Origin: Gordonia hankookensis
GTDB taxonomy: Bacteria; Actinomycetota; Actinomycetes; Mycobacteriales; Mycobacteriaceae
Direction: 5' to 3'
Length of the DNA stretch: 64,000 nt
Assembly: GCF_014673215.1 (NCBI RefSeq)
Contig: NZ_JACWMS010000002.1
Coordinates: 434,001 to 498,000, forward strand
Part shown: in pieces, positions 1 through 7,560 of the stretch
Layout of the letters: the number at the start of each line of letters is the position of its first letter
Position numbering within the stretch: the first letter of the stretch is position 1
Made by a program: the position numbers and the translations under genes
The notes under the pieces: model-generated
Database searches by the model: none
What the model was told of the DNA's origin: nothing
Seen by the model: only the letters and a program-made list of their open reading frames with translations

Positions 1-50
1 CGCACATCGCCACGTACAGCCCCACCCGCAGCCCAGCCCAAGGAGAACTC

Positions 51-1325
51 ATGACCGCACCCGATCCCTTCACCCCGGCCCGCCTCGGCCCGCTCACGCT
101 GCGCAATCGCCTGATCAAGTGCGCGACCTTCGAGGGCGCCACCCCCGACGCGCTGGTGACCGACGACCTCGTCGAGTTCCACCGTGAGGTCGCCGCGGGC
201 GGCGTCGCGATGAGCACGGTGGCCTACTGCGCCGTGGCCCCCGAAGGCCGGACCGACCGACATCAGATCTGGCTGCGAGACGAGGCGATGCCGGGTCTCC
301 GACGGCTCACCGACGCCATCCACTCCGAAGGCGCCATGGCCGCCGCACAGCTCGGACACGCGGGTCCGGTGGCGAACTCGGTGTCCAATCGCAAGAAGGC
401 GCTCGGCCCCTCCCACATCCCGGCACCGATGGGCATGTCCGTCACCCAGAAGCTCGACGCCGACGGGATCACCGCGATGCTGGTCACCTTTCGTCGAGCG
501 GCCCGCATCGCGGTCGACTCGGGGTTCGACGGACTCGAGATCCATTGCGGCCACAACTACCTGATCAGTAGCTTCCTGTCCCCGCTGCTCAATCACCGCC
601 ACGACGGCTACGGCGGCTCCCTGGTCAACCGTGCCCGGTTCGCCCGCGAGGTCGTCGAAGTGGTGCGCGACGAGGTGGGCGACGAGGCCGCGGTCTGGGC
701 CAAGCTCAACATGTTCGACGGTGTGGGACGCGTCGATTCGGACCGCTCGCCGCGGTCCCGGCGCCGCCGCGGCTCCGGTCATGGTGGACGCCTGCACGGC
801 TTCAACATCGACGAGGCGTGTGCCGTGGCGCAACTCCTCGAGTCCGACGGCCACCTCGACGCGATCGAGCCCACCGCAGGCAGTTCACTGCTCAACCCGA
901 TGTACCTCTTCCACGGCGACGCGCCCCGCGACGAGTTCGCCGACGCGTTCCGCGGCGCGATGCGCGCCGGGCTGAAGGCGATGGGCCCGATCTTCCTCAA
1001 GCATTACGAGTATCACGACGCGTATCTGCTCCCCCTCGCACGACAGCTCCGCGCTGCGGTGCGAATGCCCCTGATCCTGTTGGGCGGCATCACCGATCGA
1101 TCCTCGATGGAACTGGCACTCGCGGAGGGCTTCGACTTCGTGGCGATGGGCCGGGCCCTGCTGCGCGAACCGGACCTGCCGCTGCGCATCCAGGCCGACC
1201 CGTCCACGACGTCGCGCTGTGTGCACTGCAATCTGTGCATGCCGACCATCTACAGTCACACCCGCTGCCCGATCCGGGCGGGCGAGGTGCCCGATCCGCT
1301 CGCGGTCGAGGCCGCCGCACGGTGA
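51..1325 (+). CDS. NADH:flavin oxidoreductase, Old Yellow Enzyme family
   Basis: This 424-residue protein is an FMN-dependent TIM-barrel oxidoreductase; the physiological substrate (probably an activated alkene or dienoyl compound) cannot be read from the sequence. The N-terminus (TPARLGPLTLRNRLIKCATFEG), the AQLGHAG segment, the GFDGLEIHCGHNYLISSFLSP strand and the late MGRALLREPDLP segment are typical of the family, and the tail CVHCNLCMP resembles the Cys cluster of the longer 2,4-dienoyl-CoA reductase type, although no second domain follows. AGGAG lies six bases before the ATG. Residues about 227-248 (GRVDSDRSPRSRRRRG and following) are an arginine-rich insertion between KLNMFDGV and GFNIDEAC that I do not expect in the family; see the findings. 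The reading frame is intact, so the gene may still be functional. Confidence 0.85.
   Translation: MTAPDPFTPARLGPLTLRNRLIKCATFEGATPDALVTDDLVEFHREVAAGGVAMSTVAYCAVAPEGRTDRHQIWLRDEAMPGLRRLTDAIHSEGAMAAAQLGHAGPVANSVSNRKKALGPSHIPAPMGMSVTQKLDADGITAMLVTFRRAARIAVDSGFDGLEIHCGHNYLISSFLSPLLNHRHDGYGGSLVNRARFAREVVEVVRDEVGDEAAVWAKLNMFDGVGRVDSDRSPRSRRRRGSGHGGRLHGFNIDEACAVAQLLESDGHLDAIEPTAGSSLLNPMYLFHGDAPRDEFADAFRGAMRAGLKAMGPIFLKHYEYHDAYLLPLARQLRAAVRMPLILLGGITDRSSMELALAEGFDFVAMGRALLREPDLPLRIQADPSTTSRCVHCNLCMPTIYSHTRCPIRAGEVPDPLAVEAAAR
740..765. repeat. possible diverged copy of the GAGS-type repeat inside the OYE gene
   Basis: These 26 bases match the repeat unit at 1453-1478 at 23 of 26 positions by eye. They sit inside the arginine-rich insertion of the oxidoreductase, where they are translated in a different frame from the copies in the serine hydrolase and the AAA ATPase. 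A chance match in GC-rich coding DNA is possible. Confidence 0.4.
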
Positions 1326-1361
1326 TCGGAAACGTCGGTTCCGGCCTGGATCGGTCGTGCG

Positions 1362-3056
1362 TCAGCGCGTGAATTCGCCGTTCGACGTCCCGTCGTCGTA
1401 GTACTCCACCGTCATCCGCGCGCTCGCTGCGCTCCCGGCGCCGCTCGAACTCGGCCCGCTCGCTGCGCTCCCGGCGCCGGCGAACGAGACCTTGGAGATC
1501 GATCCCGGCTCCGCGTTCTCGGTGCGCAGCGTGAACGTAAAGGTGTTGCCATCCCAGTGCGTCAGCTCATGGGTCGTCTTCCCGCCGGGGCCCAGGGCGA
1601 GGACGAGTTTGCCGTTCTGCTCGCGGACCACGGCGGGCCCGTACACATCGTTCTGATACGTGCCGGCATAGGTCGACAGCGGCTGCGCCGGTGCCGGGTT
1701 CGCCGGCGGCTGCTGTCCGACGAGGCTGCCGGAGGGCTTGTTCATCTCGGCGTAGGCGTGCGCGTACAGGGTGCGCCAGTCGTGGCGCACCTCGCCGAAC
1801 TGGACGATGTCGGCGAACTCACCGGTCAGCGCGTCCACCGCCCCGATGGGAGCGGCGTTGGACAAGGCGACGATCGCGACGTCGGCCGACGGCATGACCA
1901 GGAAGTTCGTTCCGGCCCCCATCGAGAAGGCCCCGGAGTGGCTGTATTGCGTGCGCGCGCCTTCGGTGACCGAGACGTTGAATCCGTAACCGTAATAGCC
2001 GGCCCGTGCGTCCGGTGAACCAGCGGGCGACGAGATCATCTCCGGCGTCACCGCCGGTAGCAGCGCATCCTCACCGACGATCTGTTTGCCGTTGTACATC
2101 CCGTTGCCGAGCAGCATCGCCATCCAATGCGTCAGGTCGTTCACCGACGACGAGATACCACCGGCAGGCGATTGGGCGTCGGGGTCACGTTGCTGCGGCG
2201 TCTTGACCCAGTTGCCGCCGTCCTGCACGTGGCCGACCACCCGGTCGGCTTCGGCTTCGAAGTCGCGGAAACGGGAACTGGTGTGGGTCATGCCAAGTGG
2301 TCCGTAAAGTGCCTGCTCGGAGAGCGTCGCCCAGTCCGACCCCGCCTTCCGAGCAACCGACTCGGCCGCCGCGGTCACCCCGAAGTTGGTGTAGTTGTAG
2401 GTGACGCGGAACGGGTCCAGCGGCATGTAGCGCAAGCGGGCGAGGATCTGGTCCCGGTCGTAGCCGAGCTCTTCGAGTTTGTCCCCCGCATGATCGGGCA
2501 GCCCGGAACGATGCGAGTACATGTCCCCGATGGTGACGTTCTGGCTCACATAGAGGTCGGAGAGTGCAAAGCCCGGAAGATTCGGCGCGACCGGGGTGTC
2601 CCATCCCACCACCTTGTCGGTGATCAGCTTCGCGATCACGGTTGAGCCGATCGACTTCGACATCGATGCCAGCGGGAACACCGTATCCGCATCGACTTTT
2701 CGGTCGGTGCCCACCTCCGAGACGCCGAATCCCTTCGCATACACCGACTTTCCACCGTGCACCACGGCGACTGCCATTCCCGGGATCTTGGTGGACCTCA
2801 TCAGCGAATCGACGAGACCGTCCAGCTTTCCGACGGCGGTGTCCACCGCATTGTCCGGGAGAGCCTGCGCAACGGCGGTGTTCGGGTCACCGGGCTCCTC
2901 GGCGGCCGAGGCGGCGGGCGACGAGGGACCGGACACCGAGGACGACTCCGATGACGTTGTATCGCACGCGGCGACGGCGGTGGCGGCGACCACCGCGACG
3001 ACAACGACGGCGGTCGATCGTCGGGTTCGCGCGCGCGATGAGGTTCGAACGCCCAT
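1362..3056 (-). CDS. secreted serine hydrolase, class C beta-lactamase/PBP4* fold, lipoprotein
   Basis: The 564-residue product starts MGVRTSSRARTRR, has a hydrophobic signal sequence and ends it with VAAC, a lipobox, so it should be a lipoprotein on the outer face of the membrane. The ATG at 3056 is preferred over longer starts because it puts basic residues directly before the signal core. The penicillin-binding fold shows as SMSK (SxxK with the nucleophile), YTN (YxN) and HSG in place of KTG. A C-terminal beta-domain (YAGTYQNDVYGP) resembles the extra domain of esterase or D-aminopeptidase relatives. Substrate is unknown: peptidase, esterase and lactamase activity are all possible. Near the C-terminus the 12-residue repeat GAGSAASGPSSS is followed by a partial second copy, encoded by a GC-rich DNA repeat. 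Confidence 0.8.
   Translation of the reverse strand: MGVRTSSRARTRRSTAVVVVAVVAATAVAACDTTSSESSSVSGPSSPAASAAEEPGDPNTAVAQALPDNAVDTAVGKLDGLVDSLMRSTKIPGMAVAVVHGGKSVYAKGFGVSEVGTDRKVDADTVFPLASMSKSIGSTVIAKLITDKVVGWDTPVAPNLPGFALSDLYVSQNVTIGDMYSHRSGLPDHAGDKLEELGYDRDQILARLRYMPLDPFRVTYNYTNFGVTAAAESVARKAGSDWATLSEQALYGPLGMTHTSSRFRDFEAEADRVVGHVQDGGNWVKTPQQRDPDAQSPAGGISSSVNDLTHWMAMLLGNGMYNGKQIVGEDALLPAVTPEMISSPAGSPDARAGYYGYGFNVSVTEGARTQYSHSGAFSMGAGTNFLVMPSADVAIVALSNAAPIGAVDALTGEFADIVQFGEVRHDWRTLYAHAYAEMNKPSGSLVGQQPPANPAPAQPLSTYAGTYQNDVYGPAVVREQNGKLVLALGPGGKTTHELTHWDGNTFTFTLRTENAEPGSISKVSFAGAGSAASGPSSSGAGSAASARMTVEYYDDGTSNGEFTR
1421..1478. repeat. two copies of a 36-bp-period GC-rich repeat within the serine hydrolase gene
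   Basis: The cores at 1421-1442 and 1457-1478 read CGCTCGCTGCGCTCCCGGCG on the plus strand and are 36 bases apart. In the gene's frame (minus strand) each gives GAGSAAS. The same unit with the same period occurs three times in the AAA ATPase gene at 58944-59051. Confidence 0.85.
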
Positions 3057-3447
3057 GAGTCCATACCCGCTTCCTCGAGGTGCCCACTGGCCCCGACCAG
3101 GCGCGATGCCCGTCCGATCGACCACAGAATATCCGCAATCGGAACTTCTCGGGCGTGGTTGCGCGGAGTCGGCGCACCGAACCTTCCGGGCTCCGGAGGC
3201 TGCGGCGGCGTACACGAGTGTTACGCCGGCATTGCGCCGGGCGCCCTGATGAGAACGTCGCGTTACGGTTCCGGAATCCCGCAACCGTTCCTCCGGACCT
3301 CTTTGCATCGTCCACATATGCTGTGCTGCAACGCATCACGATGTCATGTCGGGTTTGCCCCATTCCGGCGGACCTGTCGCCTGTTCTCACCCCTGACCTG
3401 GGCCTTTTGCACAATCCTCCGCTCGCGGCGAGGTGGGTACGCCGCGA

Positions 3448-3476
3448 TTGACGACGCCCTCAGGACTCCATAGCTT
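3448..3476 (+). promoter_or_regulatory. SigA-type promoter for the GntR gene
   Basis: TTGACG at 3448-3453 and TAGCTT at 3471-3476 are separated by exactly 17 bases, a good match to a primary sigma-factor promoter. Transcription would start near 3483, inside the palindrome that follows. Confidence 0.6.
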
Positions 3477-3480
3477 CGCT

Positions 3481-3494
3481 TTTGGGATCCCAAA
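3481..3494. promoter_or_regulatory. perfect 14-bp palindrome, likely GntR operator
   Basis: TTTGGGATCCCAAA is perfectly self-complementary and lies four bases after the -10 hexamer, covering the expected start of transcription and 36 bases before the GntR start codon. This position suits autorepression by the adjacent regulator. Binding is inferred. Confidence 0.65.
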
Positions 3495-3530
3495 CGGGTC
3501 CCCGGCCACTACCCGGGAAGGCGCCACGCA

Positions 3531-4244
3531 ATGACCGCAGACCACCACGCAGGCAGAGATCTGCAGATGGTGCCGAGCGACGGAACTGCCGGACGCCCTC
3601 TGCGCGAATCGATCCGAGACAAACTGCGGGAGCGGATCATCGAGGGCACCTACGGACCCGGCGACCGGATCGTCGAACGCGATGTCGCCGCCGACTTCGG
3701 CGTGTCCCGTCTCCCGGTACGCGAGGCGTTACGGATGCTCGACACCGAGGGATTCGTCGAGATGCTGGCCACCCGCGGGGTGATCGTCAAGAAACTCTCC
3801 CGACGTGATGTGCTGGAACTCTTCGATGTTCGGGAGGCACTGGAAGGACTCGCTTTCCGCCGGGCCGCGGAGCGACTCACCAAGAGGGACGCAACGCATC
3901 TGGGTGCGTTGCGGAGCAAGGCTCGCAAGGCCCTGGAGGCCGCCGACGGTCCGGCACTCCATGGATTCAACGAGGAGTTCCACGACACCGTCAACCGATT
4001 GGCGCGTAACGACCTCCTGGCCTCGATTCTGGAACCCCTGGAAGGGCGGCTGCACTGGATCTTCCGTCAGAACGATCGTCCCGATCAGCTCTGGCGCGAG
4101 CACGAGGAACTGTTGGCCGCCATCGTCGATCGGGACGGTGACCGCGCTGCCGACCTGGCCGTCGCACACGTGCGCGTGAACCGTGATCGCGTGCTCTCAC
4201 ACCTCTTCGGGGACCATCCCGAAGGCACAGCCGCAGCAGGCTGA
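3531..4244 (+). CDS. GntR-family transcriptional regulator, FadR/FCD type
   Basis: The 237-residue protein has an N-terminal winged helix (about residues 20-85) containing LRERIIEGTYGPGDRIVERD and FGVSRLPVREALRML, followed by an all-helical FCD ligand-binding domain (about 95-225) with EFHDTVNRLARNDLL. Such proteins are usually repressors released by a small acid or catabolite. It directly precedes a nucleobase-type permease and an amidase on the same strand, so it probably controls their expression and its own through the palindrome just upstream. The effector is unknown. Confidence 0.87.
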   Translation: MTADHHAGRDLQMVPSDGTAGRPLRESIRDKLRERIIEGTYGPGDRIVERDVAADFGVSRLPVREALRMLDTEGFVEMLATRGVIVKKLSRRDVLELFDVREALEGLAFRRAAERLTKRDATHLGALRSKARKALEAADGPALHGFNEEFHDTVNRLARNDLLASILEPLEGRLHWIFRQNDRPDQLWREHEELLAAIVDRDGDRAADLAVAHVRVNRDRVLSHLFGDHPEGTAAAG

Positions 4245-4291
4245 TCATCGGGTACGCAGCGTCGCGTATCCATCATCGATTCACCCGAATT

Positions 4292-4311
4292 CCGCATGTA
4301 GCGACATGCGG
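4292..4311. promoter_or_regulatory. hairpin-forming inverted repeat before the permease
   Basis: CCGCATGT and ACATGCGG are perfect 8-base arms around the 4-base loop AGCG, 19 bases before the permease start codon. It could be an mRNA hairpin or an operator. It does not match the palindrome in front of the GntR gene. Confidence 0.45.
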
Positions 4312-4330
4312 TCTCTGCCAAGGAATCACC

Positions 4331-5674
4331 ATGACTCATGACGTAGGCCAGCAACCCGATCGCCCCGCCGATCTCGGCGAGGAATACGAGCACGAACCCG
4401 TTCCCATCGAGGCCCGACGGAGCCTGTCGTCGATCGCTGCCGTGTGGTTCGGCTTCCCGATGAACCTCGGCAATGCCGTGTTCGGCGGGGTGATCGTCTA
4501 CAACCTCGGCTTCGTCAACGGGATGATCGCATTGCTGCTCGGCAATCTCGTCCTGTTCGGCTATGTCGGCGCGCTGAGCTACATCGCGGGCAAGACGGGA
4601 CGCAGCTTCTCACTGCAGGCCCTCGCGACCTTCGGCACCACCGGTCGCCTGATCGCCACCGGGTTCCTCGCGACCGTCGTGATCGGCTGGTTCTCGTTCC
4701 AGATCGGCCTCACCGGCACCACGATGCATGATGCCCTCGGGTGGTCGCCGATGCTCGCGGCCGCCATCGGTGCGCTGATCTACACAGGTCTCACCACGAT
4801 CGGAATCCGCGCACTGTCGTGGCTGGGCATGATCGCGACGCCCCTGTTCGTCATTCTGGGCGGCATCGCGCTGTATTACGGCGCAACGGGTAACAACCTG
4901 GCCGTCGGCGACGTCGTCGGCTACGAGGGCTCCGGAACCACACTGACCTTCGGCGCGGCCGTCGGGATCGTCATCGCCGGGTTCGCCGATTCCGGCACCA
5001 TGACGGCTGACTTCACCCGGTGGTCGAAGTCCGGGAAGTCCGCGGTCGCAGCGACGTTCACCGCATTCCCGGTGTCGAACTTCGTCGCCTACGCACTCGG
5101 CGGTCTGGTCGTCGCCGTCGGCGGATCCACCGATCCCGCCACCAATGGCGGAGGCTTCCTCGGTCTGTTGACCGGTCACAGCGCGCTGCTGACCGCCGTC
5201 GCCGTGTTCTTCGTCTTCGCCAACCTCGGCAGCGTCGCCAGCCACTGCCTCTACAACGGCGCGGTCGGGTGGTCGGGCATCACGAAGCTCACGATGCGCC
5301 CGGTGGCCGTTGCTCTCGGCGTCCTCGGCGCCGCGATCGCACTCACCGGGGTGTGGTCGTACTTCCTCGACTGGCTGAACATCCTGGGCATCTTCGTGCC
5401 GCCCATCGGGGCGATCCTCATCGTCGATCAACTCGTGCTCAAACGATCCGTGGCGACCGTGACCCGCCTGCGCGCCAGTGCGTTCACCGCGTGGGTGATC
5501 GGGGCAGGCCTCGCGACGGTGTCGCACTACCTGGTACCCGGATCGGTCGACGCGCTTGTCGGCATCGTCGTCGCGGCAGCGGTGTTCTGGACCTACGAGA
5601 AGGCGCTGGGACGGGCGGCGACTTCGGAGTCCCGGACCGCACCTGCGCAGGCCACGCCCGCGGTGACCGCATGA
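4331..5674 (+). CDS. NCS1-family nucleobase/cytosine-type permease
   Basis: This is a 447-residue integral membrane protein with about twelve hydrophobic segments. Near the N-terminus SLSSIAAVWFGFPMNLGNAVFGG matches the first helices of the nucleobase:cation symporter-1 (CodB-like) family, and FADSGTMTADFTRW lies where the family carries substrate and sodium contacts. It should import a nucleobase, allantoin, hydantoin or similar nitrogen heterocycle. It overlaps the downstream amidase by four bases (ATGA), so the two are translationally coupled and the amidase probably acts on the imported compound or its ring-opened product. The exact substrate cannot be read. Confidence 0.82.
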   Translation: MTHDVGQQPDRPADLGEEYEHEPVPIEARRSLSSIAAVWFGFPMNLGNAVFGGVIVYNLGFVNGMIALLLGNLVLFGYVGALSYIAGKTGRSFSLQALATFGTTGRLIATGFLATVVIGWFSFQIGLTGTTMHDALGWSPMLAAAIGALIYTGLTTIGIRALSWLGMIATPLFVILGGIALYYGATGNNLAVGDVVGYEGSGTTLTFGAAVGIVIAGFADSGTMTADFTRWSKSGKSAVAATFTAFPVSNFVAYALGGLVVAVGGSTDPATNGGGFLGLLTGHSALLTAVAVFFVFANLGSVASHCLYNGAVGWSGITKLTMRPVAVALGVLGAAIALTGVWSYFLDWLNILGIFVPPIGAILIVDQLVLKRSVATVTRLRASAFTAWVIGAGLATVSHYLVPGSVDALVGIVVAAAVFWTYEKALGRAATSESRTAPAQATPAVTA

Positions 5675-7134
5675 TCGACGGGCGATCGTGGCCACCGGTG
5701 GCGGAGTCGGCGGCATCGGTCGGCCGGGGTGAGACCACCGCGACGTCCCTCGTCACCACGGCGATCGACCGGTGGGCAGAACTCGACGAAGAACTCCACG
5801 CGTTCTGCACCCCCACCCCGGATCTCGCACTGTCCGGCGCAGCGCGCATCGACGCCATGGTCGCCGACGGTCGGCCGGTCGGGCGGCTAGCCGGTGTGCC
5901 GTACGCGGTGAAGGATCTGATCTGCACCAAGGGCACCCGGACGACATCGGGCTCGGTGCGCTATCGGGACTTCGTCCCGTCCGAGGACGACATCGTCGTC
6001 GAGCGGTGCACGGGCGCCGGTGCCCTCAGTCTGGGAAAGACGAATGCGAGCGAGTTCGGTTACAGCGCAACGGGTACCAACCCGTTGTTCCCGACCACCC
6101 GGAATCCGTGGGACACCCGACTGACACCAGGAGGATCAAGCGCGGGATCCGCGGCGGCGGTGGCGGCCGGCATCGTGCCATTCGCCCTGGGCAGCGACGG
6201 AGGCGGATCGATAAGGATTCCGGCCGCATTCACGTCACTGGTCGGGTTCAAGCCATCGATGGGCCGGGTCCCGGTGTACCCGGGCTGCCGGGACCCCGAT
6301 CATCCCGGCGTGTCCGGGTGGGAGAGCATCGAACACATCGGCCCGATCTGCCGGACGGTCGACGACGTGTGCACCGTGATGGGTGTGCTGGCCGGGCCCG
6401 ATCCGCGTGACCGGCACACGATCCCGGCCGGCGACGTCGCCTGGCACACCATCGTCGCCGACATGCATGATGATCCGACGGTCGTCGGTGGCCTGCGCGT
6501 GGCATACAGCGAGGACTTCGGCTACCTGGCCGTGGACCCCGCTGTCCGAGCGGTTGTCGGGGATGCGGTCGCCCGGTTGTCGGCGGCGTTGTCATGGAAC
6601 ACGACTCGCGTCGATCCGGGCTGGGACGAGCCCGGTGACGAGTTCACCGCCCTCATCATGTCCGAGACCGATCTGGTGGGCATGCGCCGCATGGTCGACG
6701 ACATCGGCGACCAGATGTCCGCGCACCTGGTCGCCATGCTGCGCAGAGAATGGTCGGCCGAGGATTTCACCTCGGCGACCATGTGGCGCAAGTCGATCGT
6801 CAATCGCATGGCCGCGCTGATGGGCGATCACGACATCGTCATCACGCCGACGGCGTGCGTGCCGCCGTTCGAGGTCGGCATCCAGGGACCGTCGGTCATC
6901 GACGGACGCGACGTGGCCGACACCGCGTGGCAGGGATTCACATTCGTGGCGAACCTGACCGGTCAGCCGGCCGTCAGTGTTCCGGTCGGTTTCACCTCGG
7001 ACGGACTGCCGATCGGGATGCAGATCATCGGACGACACCTCGACGACGCGACCGTACTGCGGGTTGCCGCCGCGTGCGAACAGGTGGGAGTCCACCCGAT
7101 GGGAACTCCGGCCCGGCGCGATCAGGTCGCCTGA
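5671..7134 (+). CDS. amidase, amidase-signature family
   Basis: The 487-residue hydrolase has the Ser-cisSer-Lys machinery: Lys81 in YAVKDL, the cis-serine in GGSSAGS (near residue 156) and the nucleophile Ser180 in [10 protein letters not shown]. The ATG at 5671 overlaps the permease stop codon, which fixes the start. Residues of the fold continue to the C-terminus ([20 protein letters not shown]). Together with the GntR regulator and NCS1 permease it forms an import-and-hydrolysis operon for an amide or ureide-type nitrogen source. It is only a distant relative of the amidase at 41130-42539. Confidence 0.87.
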   Translation: MIDGRSWPPVAESAASVGRGETTATSLVTTAIDRWAELDEELHAFCTPTPDLALSGAARIDAMVADGRPVGRLAGVPYAVKDLICTKGTRTTSGSVRYRDFVPSEDDIVVERCTGAGALSLGKTNASEFGYSATGTNPLFPTTRNPWDTRLTPGGSSAGSAAAVAAGIVPFALGSDGGGSIRIPAAFTSLVGFKPSMGRVPVYPGCRDPDHPGVSGWESIEHIGPICRTVDDVCTVMGVLAGPDPRDRHTIPAGDVAWHTIVADMHDDPTVVGGLRVAYSEDFGYLAVDPAVRAVVGDAVARLSAALSWNTTRVDPGWDEPGDEFTALIMSETDLVGMRRMVDDIGDQMSAHLVAMLRREWSAEDFTSATMWRKSIVNRMAALMGDHDIVITPTACVPPFEVGIQGPSVIDGRDVADTAWQGFTFVANLTGQPAVSVPVGFTSDGLPIGMQIIGRHLDDATVLRVAAACEQVGVHPMGTPARRDQVA

Positions 7135-7500
7135 CGGGTTCCCAGCAACGCCGCTCCCGGCCCCGCGAGCGCGCCGGCGACCACCGGACGACCCGACACC
7201 GCGAGCAGCAGATCGATGGCGGTACCGCTCACGGTCGGGCCCGAGCCGTACTCGAGTTCCGTATCCGTTGCCACGAGCCGGAGGTCATCGCGTCGACCGT
7301 CGCGGCAGGATCGGCGCGCTTGTTCTTCCGGATACCCGTCTCGTTGTCCCGGTCGAAGTCGAATCGCGCGATGGCCATCCGCCGCACGAATCCGAGCCTG
7401 GTGGTCGTCGCGGAGTCGATCAGGTGGCCAGGACATCGTGGACGTCCCAGCCGACGCACAACGAGGGGGTGGTCCAGACCTCGACCGGCGCCGGATCTCA
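7122..7500 (-). pseudogene. decayed maleylpyruvate isomerase/mycothiol-dependent enzyme gene
   Basis: Three pieces of one family lie in order in three reading frames on the minus strand. About 7497-7436 reads WTTPSLCVGWDVHDVLA. About 7435-7280 reads HLIDSATTTRLGFVRRMAIA, then FDFDRDNETGI and ADPAATVDAM. About 7300-7122 reads DDLRLVATDTELEYGSGP and ends LLLAVSGRPVVAGALAGPG. The first junction looks like loss of one C. The second joins the N-terminal helix region directly to the C-terminal strand region, so the middle of the usual roughly 200-residue protein is deleted. The N-terminus is missing too. The 3' end overlaps the amidase 3' end by 13 bases. The family normally uses mycothiol as a cofactor, which fits an actinobacterial host. 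Confidence 0.7.
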
Positions 7501-7560
7501 TCGCCGCGCTAGGTTGGCGGGAGGAGCTTGGCGTGACCGCAGCAGAGCCGGAGGACATCG

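Larger units (their letters stand above)
3057..3530. other. divergent intergenic region
   Basis: This 474-base gap separates the leftward serine hydrolase and the rightward GntR gene. The only clear signals are the promoter and palindrome at 3448-3494 on the GntR side. No conserved protein is evident in 3057-3440, and no convincing promoter for the hydrolase was recognised. Confidence 0.5.

Noticed and set aside
1..50. End of an upstream gene
   Set aside because: Open in more than one frame but too short to decide; only the ribosome site of the following gene is clear.
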